Shown: positions 17,512-26,932, numbered from the stretch's first letter. The stretch is 55,985 nucleotides of DNA from Ruminococcus sp. UBA4275 (GCA_002395085.1 DGVV01000173.1:1-55985), one strand, 5' to 3'. Notes: generated by a model not told the origin, from the letters alone. Made by a program: numbers and translations.

Positions 17512-18351
17512 TCACTCCTTGACGCCGCCTGTTTCCGGCGTCATGAAGCGCTGCGCGGCAAAGTACACCGCAATCTGCGGCAGCATCGCAATGCAGCAGA
17601 CCGCCAGCACACGATTCCACGCAAAACCGCTGTCTGCGTCCATCGAGAGCTTTACAAAAACCGAAAGCGGATACCGCGACGGTGTGCGCACATACAGCAG
17701 CGGCCCCATGTAATCGTTCACCGTCCATAAAAGCTGCAAGACCCCGCACGAAATCAGCACCGGACGAAGCTGCGGTACAAGCACATACCAGAGCGTTTGC
17801 AGCGAATTGCAGCCGTCCAGACGCGATGCATCATCGTAGCTGCGCGGGATGCTGCGGATGAACTGCATCAGCATCACCACCAGAACAGTTTCCCCCGCCA
17901 GCGCCGCCGGTACAATCAGCGGCAGATAATGCGGCGAATCAATCCAGCCAAGACGGTTGAACAGCAGATACTGCGGCACATACAGCACTGTCTGCGGCAG
18001 GAAAACCGTCGAGAACAGCAGTGCCGTCAGCAGACGCCTGCCTGCAAACTGAAACCGCGCAAATCCGTATGCCGTCAGCGTAATCGAAACCAGCGTCAGC
18101 AGCACTTTTGGAATCGCAAGCAGATACGTATTTTTCATTGCAGCAAGCAGATTGATCTGCCCGCCGTATGCCTTCCATACCGCCGCCCAGCCGTCTGTTA
18201 CAGGATGCTGCGGGAGAATCCCCGCTGAGGAAAACAATTCCGTATTTGTACGGAACGTCGCGCCGATCAGCCACAGCAGCGGGTAAATCATCATCGCCGC
18301 ACCTGCCGTCAGGATCAGAAACCGCAGGAGTTTCGCGTGTTTTTGTTTCAT
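17512..18351 (-). CDS. Carbohydrate ABC transporter permease (MalG/YtcP type)
   Basis: A 279-residue inner-membrane permease with six predicted membrane segments. The binding-protein-dependent transport loop (EAA motif) reads DDASRLDGCNSLQTLWYVLVPQLRP. The ATG at 18351 is chosen because GGAGG stands seven bases upstream; its A is shared with the stop codon of the previous gene (TGATG), so translation is coupled. Its partners are the upstream permease, a GH105 enzyme and the binding protein. No ATPase gene is in the operon, as usual for CUT1 importers that share MsmX-like ATPases. Confidence 0.93.
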   Translation of the reverse strand: MKQKHAKLLRFLILTAGAAMMIYPLLWLIGATFRTNTELFSSAGILPQHPVTDGWAAVWKAYGGQINLLAAMKNTYLLAIPKVLLTLVSITLTAYGFARFQFAGRRLLTALLFSTVFLPQTVLYVPQYLLFNRLGWIDSPHYLPLIVPAALAGETVLVVMLMQFIRSIPRSYDDASRLDGCNSLQTLWYVLVPQLRPVLISCGVLQLLWTVNDYMGPLLYVRTPSRYPLSVFVKLSMDADSGFAWNRVLAVCCIAMLPQIAVYFAAQRFMTPETGGVKE

Positions 18352-19253
18352 CACGTCTCCTCCTCATCCGGCAGAAAGACCAGCTTTTTCCGCAGCAGCA
18401 GGAATAATCCGCTGCATACCGCGGAAATCAGAAACAGCACCCACGCCAGCGCACTCGCATAACCCATCTCGTTTGCCGTGAAAGCACTCCGGTAAAGCAG
18501 CAGCGACAGCAGCGTCGTGCCGCCACGCGGGCCGCCGTCTGTAATCACAAACGGCGCACTGAATTCCTGAAGCGCAGCACAGAATGCCAGCATTGCATTG
18601 TAATACAGCACCGGCGAGATCATCGGCAGCCGCACCCGCACCAGACATTGCCACGCATTCGCGCCGTCCAGATATGCAGCATCCGTCAGATCCTGCGGAA
18701 TCTCCCGCAATGCCGCCAGAAACATCAGCATCGGAGAACCGAATTCCCATACACGCAGCAAAATAATCACCCAGAGTGCAGCATCCGGCTCTGCCAGCCA
18801 CGATATTTCCGGCAGATGTACCGCCGCCAGCAGCGCATTCACCGTGCCGTGATCGCGGAACATAGCCTTCCACAAGACCGATGCCGCCACCGATCCGCCG
18901 AGGATTGACGGAAGATAGTACAGTGTCCGGTAAATGCGGATGCCGCGGAGCTGTTTTGTCAGCAGCAGCGCCGCCGCCAGTGCCGTCAGCAGCTTCAGCG
19001 GCACGGAGATCAGCGCGAATTTCAGCGTCAGCCATACCGCGCGCAGAACTTCCCCGTCCGTAAAAATGCGCGCATAGTTCATCGTACCGACCGTATGCAC
19101 CCCGCGGAACAAGTGGAAATCCGTGAAGCCGCAGCAGAATGAATACAGCATCGGGAACGCCTGAAACACCAGAAATCCCAGCAGCCACGGCATAATATAC
19201 AGGATGTGCCGGTTCCTGTACCAGAAGCCGGCACGTTTATTTTTTCCTTGCAT
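18351..19253 (-). CDS. Carbohydrate ABC transporter permease (MalF/YteP type)
   Basis: A 300-residue permease with about six membrane segments and the EAA loop TDAAYLDGANAWQCLVRVRLPMISP. The N-terminus (WYRNRHILYIMPWLLGFLVF) is typical of the first permease of CUT1 systems. An AGAGGATG site precedes the start. It is separated by four bases from the GH105 gene upstream and overlaps the second permease by one base. Substrate by context: unsaturated pectin oligosaccharides. Confidence 0.93.
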   Translation of the reverse strand: MQGKNKRAGFWYRNRHILYIMPWLLGFLVFQAFPMLYSFCCGFTDFHLFRGVHTVGTMNYARIFTDGEVLRAVWLTLKFALISVPLKLLTALAAALLLTKQLRGIRIYRTLYYLPSILGGSVAASVLWKAMFRDHGTVNALLAAVHLPEISWLAEPDAALWVIILLRVWEFGSPMLMFLAALREIPQDLTDAAYLDGANAWQCLVRVRLPMISPVLYYNAMLAFCAALQEFSAPFVITDGGPRGGTTLLSLLLYRSAFTANEMGYASALAWVLFLISAVCSGLFLLLRKKLVFLPDEEET

Positions 19254-19257
19254 CCGA

Positions 19258-20358
19258 TCATCCTCTTGCCTTGCTGATCGCGCACTGAGAACGCAGACGC
19301 ACCGCCTCTGCCATCATCAGAACGCCCACACCCTTCGGGTCATCGCTGACAACCGGTTCAGACAGATAATACGCCGTGCTGCCGTCGCGCCCTTCCGCGC
19401 CGCCCAGTCCAGCGGAACGACAGATACCGCACAGCACCGTTCCGGATGCCGTTTCGCACAGCTTCTCCCGCTTGACCGTTTCCAGCATCGCAAGTCCCGT
19501 CTCAAAGCAGTCATCCGGTAGCATCCGCAGTTCTGCACCGCGCATCAGTGCATACGCCGTCATCAGATTGCCCGATGTCTCCGTGTAATTCTCTGCAAGC
19601 GAGGGTCGGTCGATCACCTGACACAGCAAGCCATCCGGTCTGCGGTACAGCAGCAGCGCACTGACTGCATCGCGCAGAATCGCCCCCAGATGATTCCGAA
19701 GCTGTTCCTGTTCAGGCGGCAGCACCGCAGCCGTATCGCAGAGTGCCATCAGAAACCAGCCTTCCCCGCGCAGCCAGAAGGACTGCGACAAGCCCGTATC
19801 CGGATTCGCCCAGCGCTGTGTACGGGATTCGTCCAGCGCATGATAGTACAGACCTGTCTTCGCATCCCGCAGATGCTTCTCCAGATACGTGAACCAGCGC
19901 CCGATTTCTTCACAGATTCTGACATCGCCGCACTGTGCCGCATACTCAGCAAAGAACGGTGCGGTCATATACACGCCGTCAATCCAGACCTGCTGCGGAT
20001 AGATTCCCTTGTGCCAGGGCATTCCGCTCTCTGTGCGCGGATGCGCCGTGATCTGCGATGCCTGCCAGCGGATTGCCTTCTCATACCGCGGATCATGCGT
20101 CAGTTCCTTCGCAAAAAACAGCGATCTGCCGCTGTTGAAGCTGTCCAGACAGTGCTTTCCCGTCAGATAACTCGGAATCGTGCCGTCCGGCTTCACGCGC
20201 ATCGTGAGATAATCCAGCACAAAGTCTGCATACAATGTCTCACCGGTCGCCGCATACATCTGCCGGCATCCGGTCAATACACAGCCGTCCTCATAGTTCC
20301 AGTAGGACTTGAACGGACGATACTGTGCAAGAAACCGCTGGAAATATTGTTTTGTCAT
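19258..20358 (-). CDS. GH105 unsaturated rhamnogalacturonyl hydrolase
   Basis: A 366-residue cytoplasmic enzyme without signal peptide. The (alpha/alpha)6-barrel family GH88/105 signature is clear: QQVWIDGVYM with the likely catalytic Asp127, then APFFAEYA, the FWLRGEGWFLMAL motif, and the C-terminal GGAEGRDGSTAYYLSEPVVSDDPKG, where the SDDPKG segment is family-typical. It removes the 4,5-unsaturated uronic acid left by polysaccharide lyases, as YteR does for rhamnogalacturonan I. It is encoded between the binding protein gene (ATGA overlap) and the permeases, so import and intracellular processing are coupled. GH88 specificity for host glycosaminoglycans is less likely but not excluded. Confidence 0.9.
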   Translation of the reverse strand: MTKQYFQRFLAQYRPFKSYWNYEDGCVLTGCRQMYAATGETLYADFVLDYLTMRVKPDGTIPSYLTGKHCLDSFNSGRSLFFAKELTHDPRYEKAIRWQASQITAHPRTESGMPWHKGIYPQQVWIDGVYMTAPFFAEYAAQCGDVRICEEIGRWFTYLEKHLRDAKTGLYYHALDESRTQRWANPDTGLSQSFWLRGEGWFLMALCDTAAVLPPEQEQLRNHLGAILRDAVSALLLYRRPDGLLCQVIDRPSLAENYTETSGNLMTAYALMRGAELRMLPDDCFETGLAMLETVKREKLCETASGTVLCGICRSAGLGGAEGRDGSTAYYLSEPVVSDDPKGVGVLMMAEAVRLRSQCAISKARG

Positions 20359-21641
20359 GGCTTTTCTCCGGCAAGGGCAGCCTGAATTCCGGCATACAGC
20401 CGTTCTGCACCTTGGGAAACCGTATAATCACCATAGCTCAGTCCGGTAAAAACATCTTCGTAGACGCCGCCGCTGCCCTTCAGCGATGCCCGCTCAAATG
20501 CGGGATCAATCCGCAGTGTGACCCATGCATTCATGCAGTCGTAGGCGTCTGCGGCGAGATCTGACAGCAAGCCTGCCGATTCGCAGATGTCGTATGCGGT
20601 ATGACTGAGCGGCACACCGCGTTCTGTTCCAAGCAGCCTGACCGCTTCCGGATCATGCAGCAGATAGCCGATCAGCTCGGCACATTCCGCCGGATGCTCC
20701 GTATGCTTCGAGATCGCAAGCCCCAATGCGATCTTTGAAAAGCCGCCGTGATAATCTCCAAGATCTGTGAAATACTGCCCCACAGCCAGCTCCTGCGATT
20801 CGCTGAGCGAATCCACAAATTTACCTGCTGCGGAGTCCCATTCGTAGATGCCGGCATATTTGCCGGTAATCCAGTTTTCGTCTTTGTCAAAGCTGTCTGC
20901 GCCGCCGCCCGCAATCTGCTTCAGCGGCGGTATAACGTGCTGTGCTTCCATCTGCGCGATGACACCCAGACCCTCTGCAAGCTCCTCCTGCGTATATTGC
21001 AGCGCGCCGTCTGTGACCCATTCCCGCCCGTGCCGGCATTGCAGCAGGTAGACCAGAAACAGCATCCGGTCATACCAGCCAAGCGCCAGCGGGTAGTAAT
21101 CTTCACCCAGTTTCTCACGGAATACCGTGCCTGCCTTACAGAGTGCGGCAAAGCTCTCCGGCACGGGCAGACCCGCCTTGGCAAAGGTCGCCGTATTCCA
21201 GAAAAAGACCCGCCCTGTCTCGCTCACCGGCACACATAGCAGCTCGCCGTCCACGGTACACATATCCAGTATGTCCGCATCAAACTGCTCCAGACTGAGC
21301 GTATCACGGTACGCATTCAGATCCAGAAAACCGGTATGATCCGTATTGTAATCGGTGATCCAGTTCCAGTTCACCTGCATGACATCCGGCTCTGTTCCGG
21401 CATAAAGCGCAGCAGCAGCAGCATCTTCCCAGCCGCTCCATGCGCCGTACTCACAGTTGACATGAATCTCCGGATGCCGGGACAGAAACTGTCCCACGGC
21501 ATTTTCTGTCACCTGATGCCGCGAATCGCCGCCCCACCATGAGAACCGGATGCTGACTGCATCCGTCTGCGGCGTACCGCATCCTGTACAGATCAGAAGC
21601 ATCGCAGCAGTGATACACAGCGTCCCCTCACGTTTTTGCAT
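20355..21641 (-). CDS. Sugar ABC transporter substrate-binding lipoprotein
   Basis: A 428-residue extracellular binding protein with lipobox LLICTGC. Start at 21641, behind GGAGAGATGGG. Type 1 extracellular solute-binding fold: FSWWGGDSRHQ at the first strand, EPDVMQVNWNWITDY and a conserved GLAISKHTEHPAEC region. It resembles YtcQ/LplA-like proteins of pectin systems and is shorter than their usual 500 residues. First gene of the operon with its own consensus promoter. It overlaps the GH105 gene by four bases. Confidence 0.92.
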   Translation of the reverse strand: MQKREGTLCITAAMLLICTGCGTPQTDAVSIRFSWWGGDSRHQVTENAVGQFLSRHPEIHVNCEYGAWSGWEDAAAAALYAGTEPDVMQVNWNWITDYNTDHTGFLDLNAYRDTLSLEQFDADILDMCTVDGELLCVPVSETGRVFFWNTATFAKAGLPVPESFAALCKAGTVFREKLGEDYYPLALGWYDRMLFLVYLLQCRHGREWVTDGALQYTQEELAEGLGVIAQMEAQHVIPPLKQIAGGGADSFDKDENWITGKYAGIYEWDSAAGKFVDSLSESQELAVGQYFTDLGDYHGGFSKIALGLAISKHTEHPAECAELIGYLLHDPEAVRLLGTERGVPLSHTAYDICESAGLLSDLAADAYDCMNAWVTLRIDPAFERASLKGSGGVYEDVFTGLSYGDYTVSQGAERLYAGIQAALAGEKP

Positions 21642-21697
21642 CCCATCTCTCCGCTTTCTGCGTGCTGTTCTCAGCACAAATTTCCTTTCCGTTTCTT

Positions 21698-21726
21698 ATT
21701 ATACCGGAAAACAGCAAGCTTGTCAA
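21698..21726 (-). promoter_or_regulatory. Promoter of the sugar-uptake / GH105 operon
   Basis: On the minus strand TTGACA and TATAAT are spaced by 17 bp, 57 bp before the binding protein start. No operator was recognised, although TTTTCCGG abuts the -10. Confidence 0.9.
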
Positions 21727-21765
21727 TGCACTATTATCCGGCGCTGCTTTGCGATTGTACGCTGA

Positions 21766-21794
21766 TTGACAAAGCGTCCAAACCATGCTATAAT
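21766..21794 (+). promoter_or_regulatory. Promoter of the DUF2156 operon
   Basis: Perfect consensus TTGACA and TATAAT with 17-bp spacing, 41 bp before the start codon at 21836, divergent from the sugar operon promoter. Confidence 0.93.
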
Positions 21795-21835
21795 GATAAG
21801 ATAAACGAAGATTCGATGTAGAAAGGCAGTTTTTC

Positions 21836-22750
21836 ATGCAAATAGTTTTTCGATCCCCGCAGCTCAATGACCGCGATGCCGTTCAGGCTGCCCTGACCGC
21901 TTCTGCCGCAAAGGAAAATGACGCCGCCTTTGCAAATCTCTGGCTCCTGCGCGAAAAATACGGCACAGAGCTTGCATTTTCTGAGGGAATGCTTCTGCGC
22001 CGCTATCACCGCGGATTCCGTGCGGGCTGCTATGGGTTTCCGCTCGGCAGCGGTGATCTGAAAACAGCGGTCGCCGCGCTTGCGCAGGATGCTGCATCCC
22101 GCGGAATCCCCCTGCAATTCACTTTGCTCACAAAGGCACAGTGCGAAACTTTGCAGTCGCTTTTTCCTGATGCATTCACATTTTCCCCTGCGGAAGATTA
22201 TACCGAATACCTCTATCTGCGCGAGAATCTCGCGTCGCTGCGCGGCAGTAAATATCACGGAAAGCGCAATCACATTGCACAATTCTGGCGTGCGTTTCCC
22301 GATGCCCATATTCAGCCGCTTATCGCGGAAAATGCCGTCTATGCCGTGGAAATTGCCGAAAAATGGCTCGCTGCAAGAGAAAATCCCAATGAAAGCTCCC
22401 TGCAATTTGAGATGAGCTGCATCCGCGATGCCGCCGCAAACTGGAATGCCCTCGGTCTTTCCGGTCTGCTGCTTTATGTCAACGAAAAGCCCGTCGGTAT
22501 GACCGTTGTTTCGCAAATCTCACCCGGCATCACAGATGTTCACTTTGAAAAGGTCGTGCCGGACTGCCCGCACGCATGGCCTGTCGTCGCAAACGAAATG
22601 GCGAAATGTCTGCCGCATACACAGTATCTCAACCGCGAGGAAGACCTCGGTGAGAGCGGTATGCGCACATCCAAACAAAGCTACCGCCCTGATCTGCTCA
22701 ATGAGAAGTTTCTTGCGGTCCGGACGGAAAAGGAGGATGCATTATGCTGA
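21836..22750 (+). CDS. DUF2156 (LPG synthetase C-terminal-like) acyl/aminoacyl transferase
   Basis: A 304-residue cytoplasmic protein with a tandem GNAT-like fold. The stretch SKYHGKRNHIAQF, then NWNALGLSGLLLYVNEKPVGMTV and HFEKVVPD, ending LNREEDLGESGMRTSKQSYRP, are recognisable DUF2156 motifs. Relatives form the catalytic domain of MprF, which moves an aminoacyl group from tRNA to phosphatidylglycerol, but this protein lacks the membrane part, so its substrate is open. It overlaps the following Cys-cluster gene by seven bases. Confidence 0.9.
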   Translation: MQIVFRSPQLNDRDAVQAALTASAAKENDAAFANLWLLREKYGTELAFSEGMLLRRYHRGFRAGCYGFPLGSGDLKTAVAALAQDAASRGIPLQFTLLTKAQCETLQSLFPDAFTFSPAEDYTEYLYLRENLASLRGSKYHGKRNHIAQFWRAFPDAHIQPLIAENAVYAVEIAEKWLAARENPNESSLQFEMSCIRDAAANWNALGLSGLLLYVNEKPVGMTVVSQISPGITDVHFEKVVPDCPHAWPVVANEMAKCLPHTQYLNREEDLGESGMRTSKQSYRPDLLNEKFLAVRTEKEDALC

Positions 22751-23202
22751 GTAGTATTCTCTCCGGCGAAACCTGTGCAAATTGCCGCAACTGCTGCGTT
22801 TTTGAGGTGCAAAGCACCTGGGAGCTGCCGACTTTTTCTGCAAAAACTGCCGCAAGGCTCGCGGATCATCCCGCATATACCGCGGCGCAGGAGGGCGCAC
22901 GCTTCCGCATCACGCTGCCCGATACCGGCGAGGCACAGCCCTGCCCGTTCCTCAATCCGCATTCCGGCTGCACCCTCCCCGCAGACGAAAAACCCTTCGC
23001 CTGCAAACTCTGGCCGGTGCGCGTCATGCGGCAGGCAGACGGTTCACCCGCCCTTGCGCTCTATCGCGGATGTCCCGGTATCCCCGATGCTGACGTCCTC
23101 CGTCCCCTCCTCGAAAGCGGTCTGCGGGAGCGCATCTTCGCAGAGGCAGAGCGCGACCCCTCTATCATTCTCCCGTACCATCCAAATTACGACTGGCTCT
23201 GA
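22744..23202 (+). CDS. YkgJ-type cysteine cluster protein
   Basis: A 152-residue protein with the YkgJ/zinc-iron chelating pattern: CANCRNCC near the N-terminus (C11, C14, C17, C18), CPFLNPHSGC in the middle and KPFACKLWPVR. The cluster is thought to bind Fe-S or Zn, and function is not established. Translation is probably coupled to the DUF2156 gene and it precedes the TfoX-N gene by eight bases. Confidence 0.88.
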   Translation: MLSSILSGETCANCRNCCVFEVQSTWELPTFSAKTAARLADHPAYTAAQEGARFRITLPDTGEAQPCPFLNPHSGCTLPADEKPFACKLWPVRVMRQADGSPALALYRGCPGIPDADVLRPLLESGLRERIFAEAERDPSIILPYHPNYDWL

Positions 23203-23210
23203 GGTGCATT

Positions 23211-23528
23211 ATGGCTTCATCAAAAGCATATCTCGAATTTGTTTGTGACCAGCTCAGCGGACTGGAGGACATCCGCACCCGCGCAATGATGGGCGAGTAC
23301 ATCCTCTATTATCGCGGCAAGGTCATCGGCGGCATCTATGACGACCGCTTTCTCATCAAGGATACCCCCGCAGCGCGGCGTCTCATGCCCAATGCGCCCC
23401 CGGAACTGCCATACGAAGGCGCAAAGCCCATGCTGCTTGTCACGGAGATTGACGACCGCAGTTTTCTGGCGGCGCTGCTCGAAGCCATCGAATCGGAGCT
23501 TCCTGCGCCAAAACCGAAACGCAAATGA
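23211..23528 (+). CDS. TfoX N-terminal domain protein
   Basis: A 105-residue protein equal to the TfoX/Sxy N-terminal domain alone: AYLEFVCDQLSGLEDIRTRAMMGEYILYYRGKVIGGIYDDRFLIK. The usual C-terminal HhH domain of competence regulators is missing, as in most Firmicute versions, so a competence role should not be assumed. It overlaps the next gene as ATGA. Confidence 0.9.
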   Translation: MASSKAYLEFVCDQLSGLEDIRTRAMMGEYILYYRGKVIGGIYDDRFLIKDTPAARRLMPNAPPELPYEGAKPMLLVTEIDDRSFLAALLEAIESELPAPKPKRK

Positions 23529-24295
23529 AAATCACGCGGATTCTACAAAATCTGACGCCCGTTTTTATCATTGCGCTGATCTGGGCCGGCATCGGCATCC
23601 ACACACAATGCCGCAGGCTGCTGCGTCTGCATCTCCTGCAAACGCATTCCAGGCGGGCTGTCAAAGAGGCGGAGCGCGACCATACACAGGCGATGTTCAG
23701 CGGGTTTCATCCCCTGAAAGCGCTGCGGGATGATCTGACGATGCATTGGGAAATGCAGCTTGCAGGCGGAGATCCGTTCGCAAAGCTGCTCTCAGCGGTC
23801 AATCTCACTGCACTGCTGCTGTTCCCTGCCGCTTCGGTATTTGCCGTAAGCAGCTGGCTGCCCGCCGTGACCGCATGGTGCATCGCCGTGCTGACCTTCT
23901 GCGCGCTGATCCTGCTGTGCATTCTCCTGCATAAGCAGCGGAAGCATCCCAAAAAACAGCGCACGCCGCATGAGCAGATCAGCCTGCCTGCCCTCTTGCT
24001 GCGCTATGGCTACTGCATTGCCGCGGTCATCCTTCTCGCCTGCGAATGCCATTGCGCGGGGGCGCTCTGCATCACCGCAAACGGCATCCACACGCTGCTT
24101 GCCTGCCGCTTCCGCGCCGACCATTTCTACTGCGCGATGCAGAGCTTCAGCCACCGCCCCATGACGCCGCATCACCATGCGGAACCATTCTGCCGCAAAG
24201 CCGAAAAGGAAGGCAGAAAGGACGCGGTCATTGAGATCGTATCCGGCATTGTATTGGCAATCGGCTTTGCTGTACTCAAAACGCTCGGTGCATAA
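23525..24295 (+). CDS. Hypothetical multi-pass membrane protein
   Basis: A 256-residue protein not recognised. Hydrophobic segments lie at about 10-27, 92-112, 114-137, 160-182 and 235-252. Between the first two is a basic, amphipathic stretch (RAVKEAERDHTQ..), and a His-rich loop, SHRPMTPHHHAEPF, lies near residue 215-228. Four-base overlap with the TfoX-N gene makes it the last member of this operon. Confidence 0.8.
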   Translation: MKITRILQNLTPVFIIALIWAGIGIHTQCRRLLRLHLLQTHSRRAVKEAERDHTQAMFSGFHPLKALRDDLTMHWEMQLAGGDPFAKLLSAVNLTALLLFPAASVFAVSSWLPAVTAWCIAVLTFCALILLCILLHKQRKHPKKQRTPHEQISLPALLLRYGYCIAAVILLACECHCAGALCITANGIHTLLACRFRADHFYCAMQSFSHRPMTPHHHAEPFCRKAEKEGRKDAVIEIVSGIVLAIGFAVLKTLGA

Positions 24296-24338
24296 ACCGT
24301 TTCCCACATCAAAATCAACATAGATAGGAGCATTTCCC

Positions 24339-25763
24339 ATGACAAATTATCCGCAGCCCGAATCCGTCTACCGCTTCTTCAGCGAGATCGCTGCGATCCC
24401 GCACGGCTCCGGCAATACCGAAGGCATCCGCAGATGGTGCCTCGATACCGCCGCGAAACTCGGCGTCGATGCCCATGCGGACAGCGTCGGCAATGTCATT
24501 CTGCGCGCGACGGCATCCGCCGGATATGAATCGCACCCGCGCGTCATTTTGCAGGGGCACATCGACATGGTCTGCGCAAAGCTCCCGGACTGCCCCAAAA
24601 ATATGGAGACCGAAGGGCTTGACCTCATCTGGACGGACGAGTTTCTCTCCGCGGACGGCACCACACTCGGCGGCGATGACGGTATTGCAGTCGCTTATGC
24701 ATTCGCGATTCTCGCGGACAAAACAATCGCGCATCCGGCGCTGACTGTCATCCTCACCGTGGATGAGGAAACCGGCATGGACGGCGCAACCGGTCTCGCG
24801 CCCGAAGAACTCGATGCAGACATTCTCATCAACATCGACTCCGAAGAAGAAGGCATTTTCACTGTTGGCTGCGCGGGCGGCGTGCGGTCACACCTGACCT
24901 ATCCCGTACAGACCGAAAATGCAGTCGGTACGCGCCTTTTGCTTTCCATCTCCGGTCTGACCGGCGGGCATTCCGGCGCAGAAATCCACAAGCATCTGCT
25001 TAATGCGAATGTCGCCATGCTGCGGCTGCTGCGCGCAATCCCGATGCCGTTTCAGCTCTGCGAATTGCAGGGCGGCGTGCGCGACAATGTGATTCCGACG
25101 GAGTGCAGCGCATCGCTTCTGGTGACCCCCTGCGCACTCGAAACCGTGCTGGAGGCAATCGAGCGCGAAAAGAACGTCCTTGCGTCGGAATATCCCGATG
25201 AATCCATCTGCCTGAGCATGGATCCGCCAGTCAAATCCTGCGGCACGGCACTCACACAGGATGCCACCGCCGCCCTCCTCGATGCCCTCGCAAAACTCCC
25301 GAACGGCGTACAGGAAATGAATCCGGCGCTGGGAATGCCGGAGACTTCCCTGAACCTCGGCATCTTCTATCTCCATAACGGTGAAATGCACGCAGATGCG
25401 CTCATTCGCAGCGGTGTCAATGCAAAGAAGGATGCCCTCGCGGACAAGCTCCGCACCCTCGCGGAAGCAGCCGGCGGCAGCGCTTCTGAATCAGGCAAAT
25501 ATCCCGCATGGGAGTATCGCCCCGATACTGCACCGGAGCATATTGCTGTTGATGTTTTTTCACGTATTTACGGCAAAAATCCTGTCATCGCAACGATTCA
25601 TGCCGGACTCGAATGCGGCATTCTCGCTGCAAAAAAGCCCTCACTCATGTGCATTTCCATCGGTCCGGATTTGTTCGACATTCACACCCCGCGTGAGCGT
25701 CTCTCAATCCCCTCTGCCAAGCGCACATGGGATTTCCTGCTCGCGCTGCTGAAAGCAATCTGA
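24339..25763 (+). CDS. pepD: Aminoacyl-histidine dipeptidase (M20C, PepD type)
   Basis: A 474-residue cytoplasmic metallopeptidase cleaving Xaa-His and other dipeptides. M20 metal ligands lie in LQGHIDMVC, TLGGDDGIAVA and VDEETGMDGA, with IDSEEEGIF and a later SIGPDLFDIHTPRERL motif also typical of PepD. Length fits the family. AGGAG precedes the ATG. It is separated by 32 bp from sbcD, possibly one transcript. Confidence 0.95.
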   Translation: MTNYPQPESVYRFFSEIAAIPHGSGNTEGIRRWCLDTAAKLGVDAHADSVGNVILRATASAGYESHPRVILQGHIDMVCAKLPDCPKNMETEGLDLIWTDEFLSADGTTLGGDDGIAVAYAFAILADKTIAHPALTVILTVDEETGMDGATGLAPEELDADILINIDSEEEGIFTVGCAGGVRSHLTYPVQTENAVGTRLLLSISGLTGGHSGAEIHKHLLNANVAMLRLLRAIPMPFQLCELQGGVRDNVIPTECSASLLVTPCALETVLEAIEREKNVLASEYPDESICLSMDPPVKSCGTALTQDATAALLDALAKLPNGVQEMNPALGMPETSLNLGIFYLHNGEMHADALIRSGVNAKKDALADKLRTLAEAAGGSASESGKYPAWEYRPDTAPEHIAVDVFSRIYGKNPVIATIHAGLECGILAAKKPSLMCISIGPDLFDIHTPRERLSIPSAKRTWDFLLALLKAI

Positions 25764-25795
25764 TTATAACGATATTGCTGTAAGGAGGTTTTCCC

Positions 25796-26932
25796 ATGCG
25801 CTTTCTGCACCTGGCCGATCTGCACATCGGCAAAGTTCTGCACCGGCACAGCCTCATTCCTGACCAGAAGCATATTCTGAACCAGATTTTCGACATCGCA
25901 AACTCCGGCAGCATCGACGCGGTACTGATCGCCGGAGACGTCTACCAGCGCAGTACACCGTCGCCGGAATCCATGACCGTATTCAGCGATTTTATCAGCA
26001 GAATCGCGGAAATCAATCTGCCGTGCTATATCGTCAGCGGCAACCACGATTCCGCAGAACGGATTTCCTATCTCTCAGCGCTGACGCAGAAAGCCGGCGT
26101 ATTTGTGGCAAATCCGAAAGCCGGTGTCGTGACCTCCTTTCCGCTGCACGATGCATTCGGGGAAATTACTGTTCATCTGCTCCCCTTCTGCAATCCGCTT
26201 CAGATCCGGAAGGCATATCCCGAAGAAGCAGACAGCATCAAAACTTACGAAGATGCAATAAAATCCGTACTGAAGCGCTATCCGGTCTCCGGCGAAGGAA
26301 GACATATTCTGGTGGCACATCAGTTTCTCACCGGCGGGCAGACCTGTGAATCAGAAGAACTTGCCGTCGGCGGCATGGATAACATCTCAGCAGAGCTGTT
26401 TGAAGACTATGACTATGTTGCACTCGGACATCTCCACGGTCCACAGTCTGTACTGCGCCCGACCGTCCGCTATGCAGGTTCACCGCTCAAATATTCCTTC
26501 TCGGAAGTCACACAGCACAAGTCTGTCACCATTGCGGATGTGCGCGGGAAAGGTGATGTCCGCATCGAGACCGTACCCCTGCATCCAATGCACGAAATGC
26601 GCGAAATCACGGGCCTTTTCGACGATCTCGCTGCAATGTCTCCCTCCGATGATTACATTCACGCCGTTCTCACCGACGAAGAACCGCCCGTCGATGCACA
26701 CCGCCGTCTGCGCGCGGTATTCCCCAATCTTCTTCACACTGAAATCCGCAACAGCAAGCTCCGCGAGGATACTTTTGTCGCTGCACAGGCTGCTCCCGAA
26801 GAAACTGATTTTTTAACGCTGCTGCGTCAGTTTTATGCCTTCCAGAATAACGGCGCGGAAATGAATGAGAATCAGACTGCCATTGTGCAGCGGCTGCTTG
26901 AGGAAACCGAAAAGGAGGTCGCTGCGCTATGA
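25796..26932 (+). CDS. sbcD: Exonuclease SbcCD subunit D
   Basis: A 378-residue Mre11-type nuclease. Phosphoesterase motifs appear in order: LADLHIGK, IAGDVYQRS, VSGNHDSAER, AHQFL and LGHLHGPQ. With SbcC it opens hairpins and clears blocked DNA ends. AAGGAGG precedes the start, and it overlaps sbcC by four bases. Confidence 0.97.
   Translation: MRFLHLADLHIGKVLHRHSLIPDQKHILNQIFDIANSGSIDAVLIAGDVYQRSTPSPESMTVFSDFISRIAEINLPCYIVSGNHDSAERISYLSALTQKAGVFVANPKAGVVTSFPLHDAFGEITVHLLPFCNPLQIRKAYPEEADSIKTYEDAIKSVLKRYPVSGEGRHILVAHQFLTGGQTCESEELAVGGMDNISAELFEDYDYVALGHLHGPQSVLRPTVRYAGSPLKYSFSEVTQHKSVTIADVRGKGDVRIETVPLHPMHEMREITGLFDDLAAMSPSDDYIHAVLTDEEPPVDAHRRLRAVFPNLLHTEIRNSKLREDTFVAAQAAPEETDFLTLLRQFYAFQNNGAEMNENQTAIVQRLLEETEKEVAAL

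Noticed and set aside
23211..23528. Natural competence regulator
   Set aside because: Only the TfoX N-domain is present and no competence genes are in the window.
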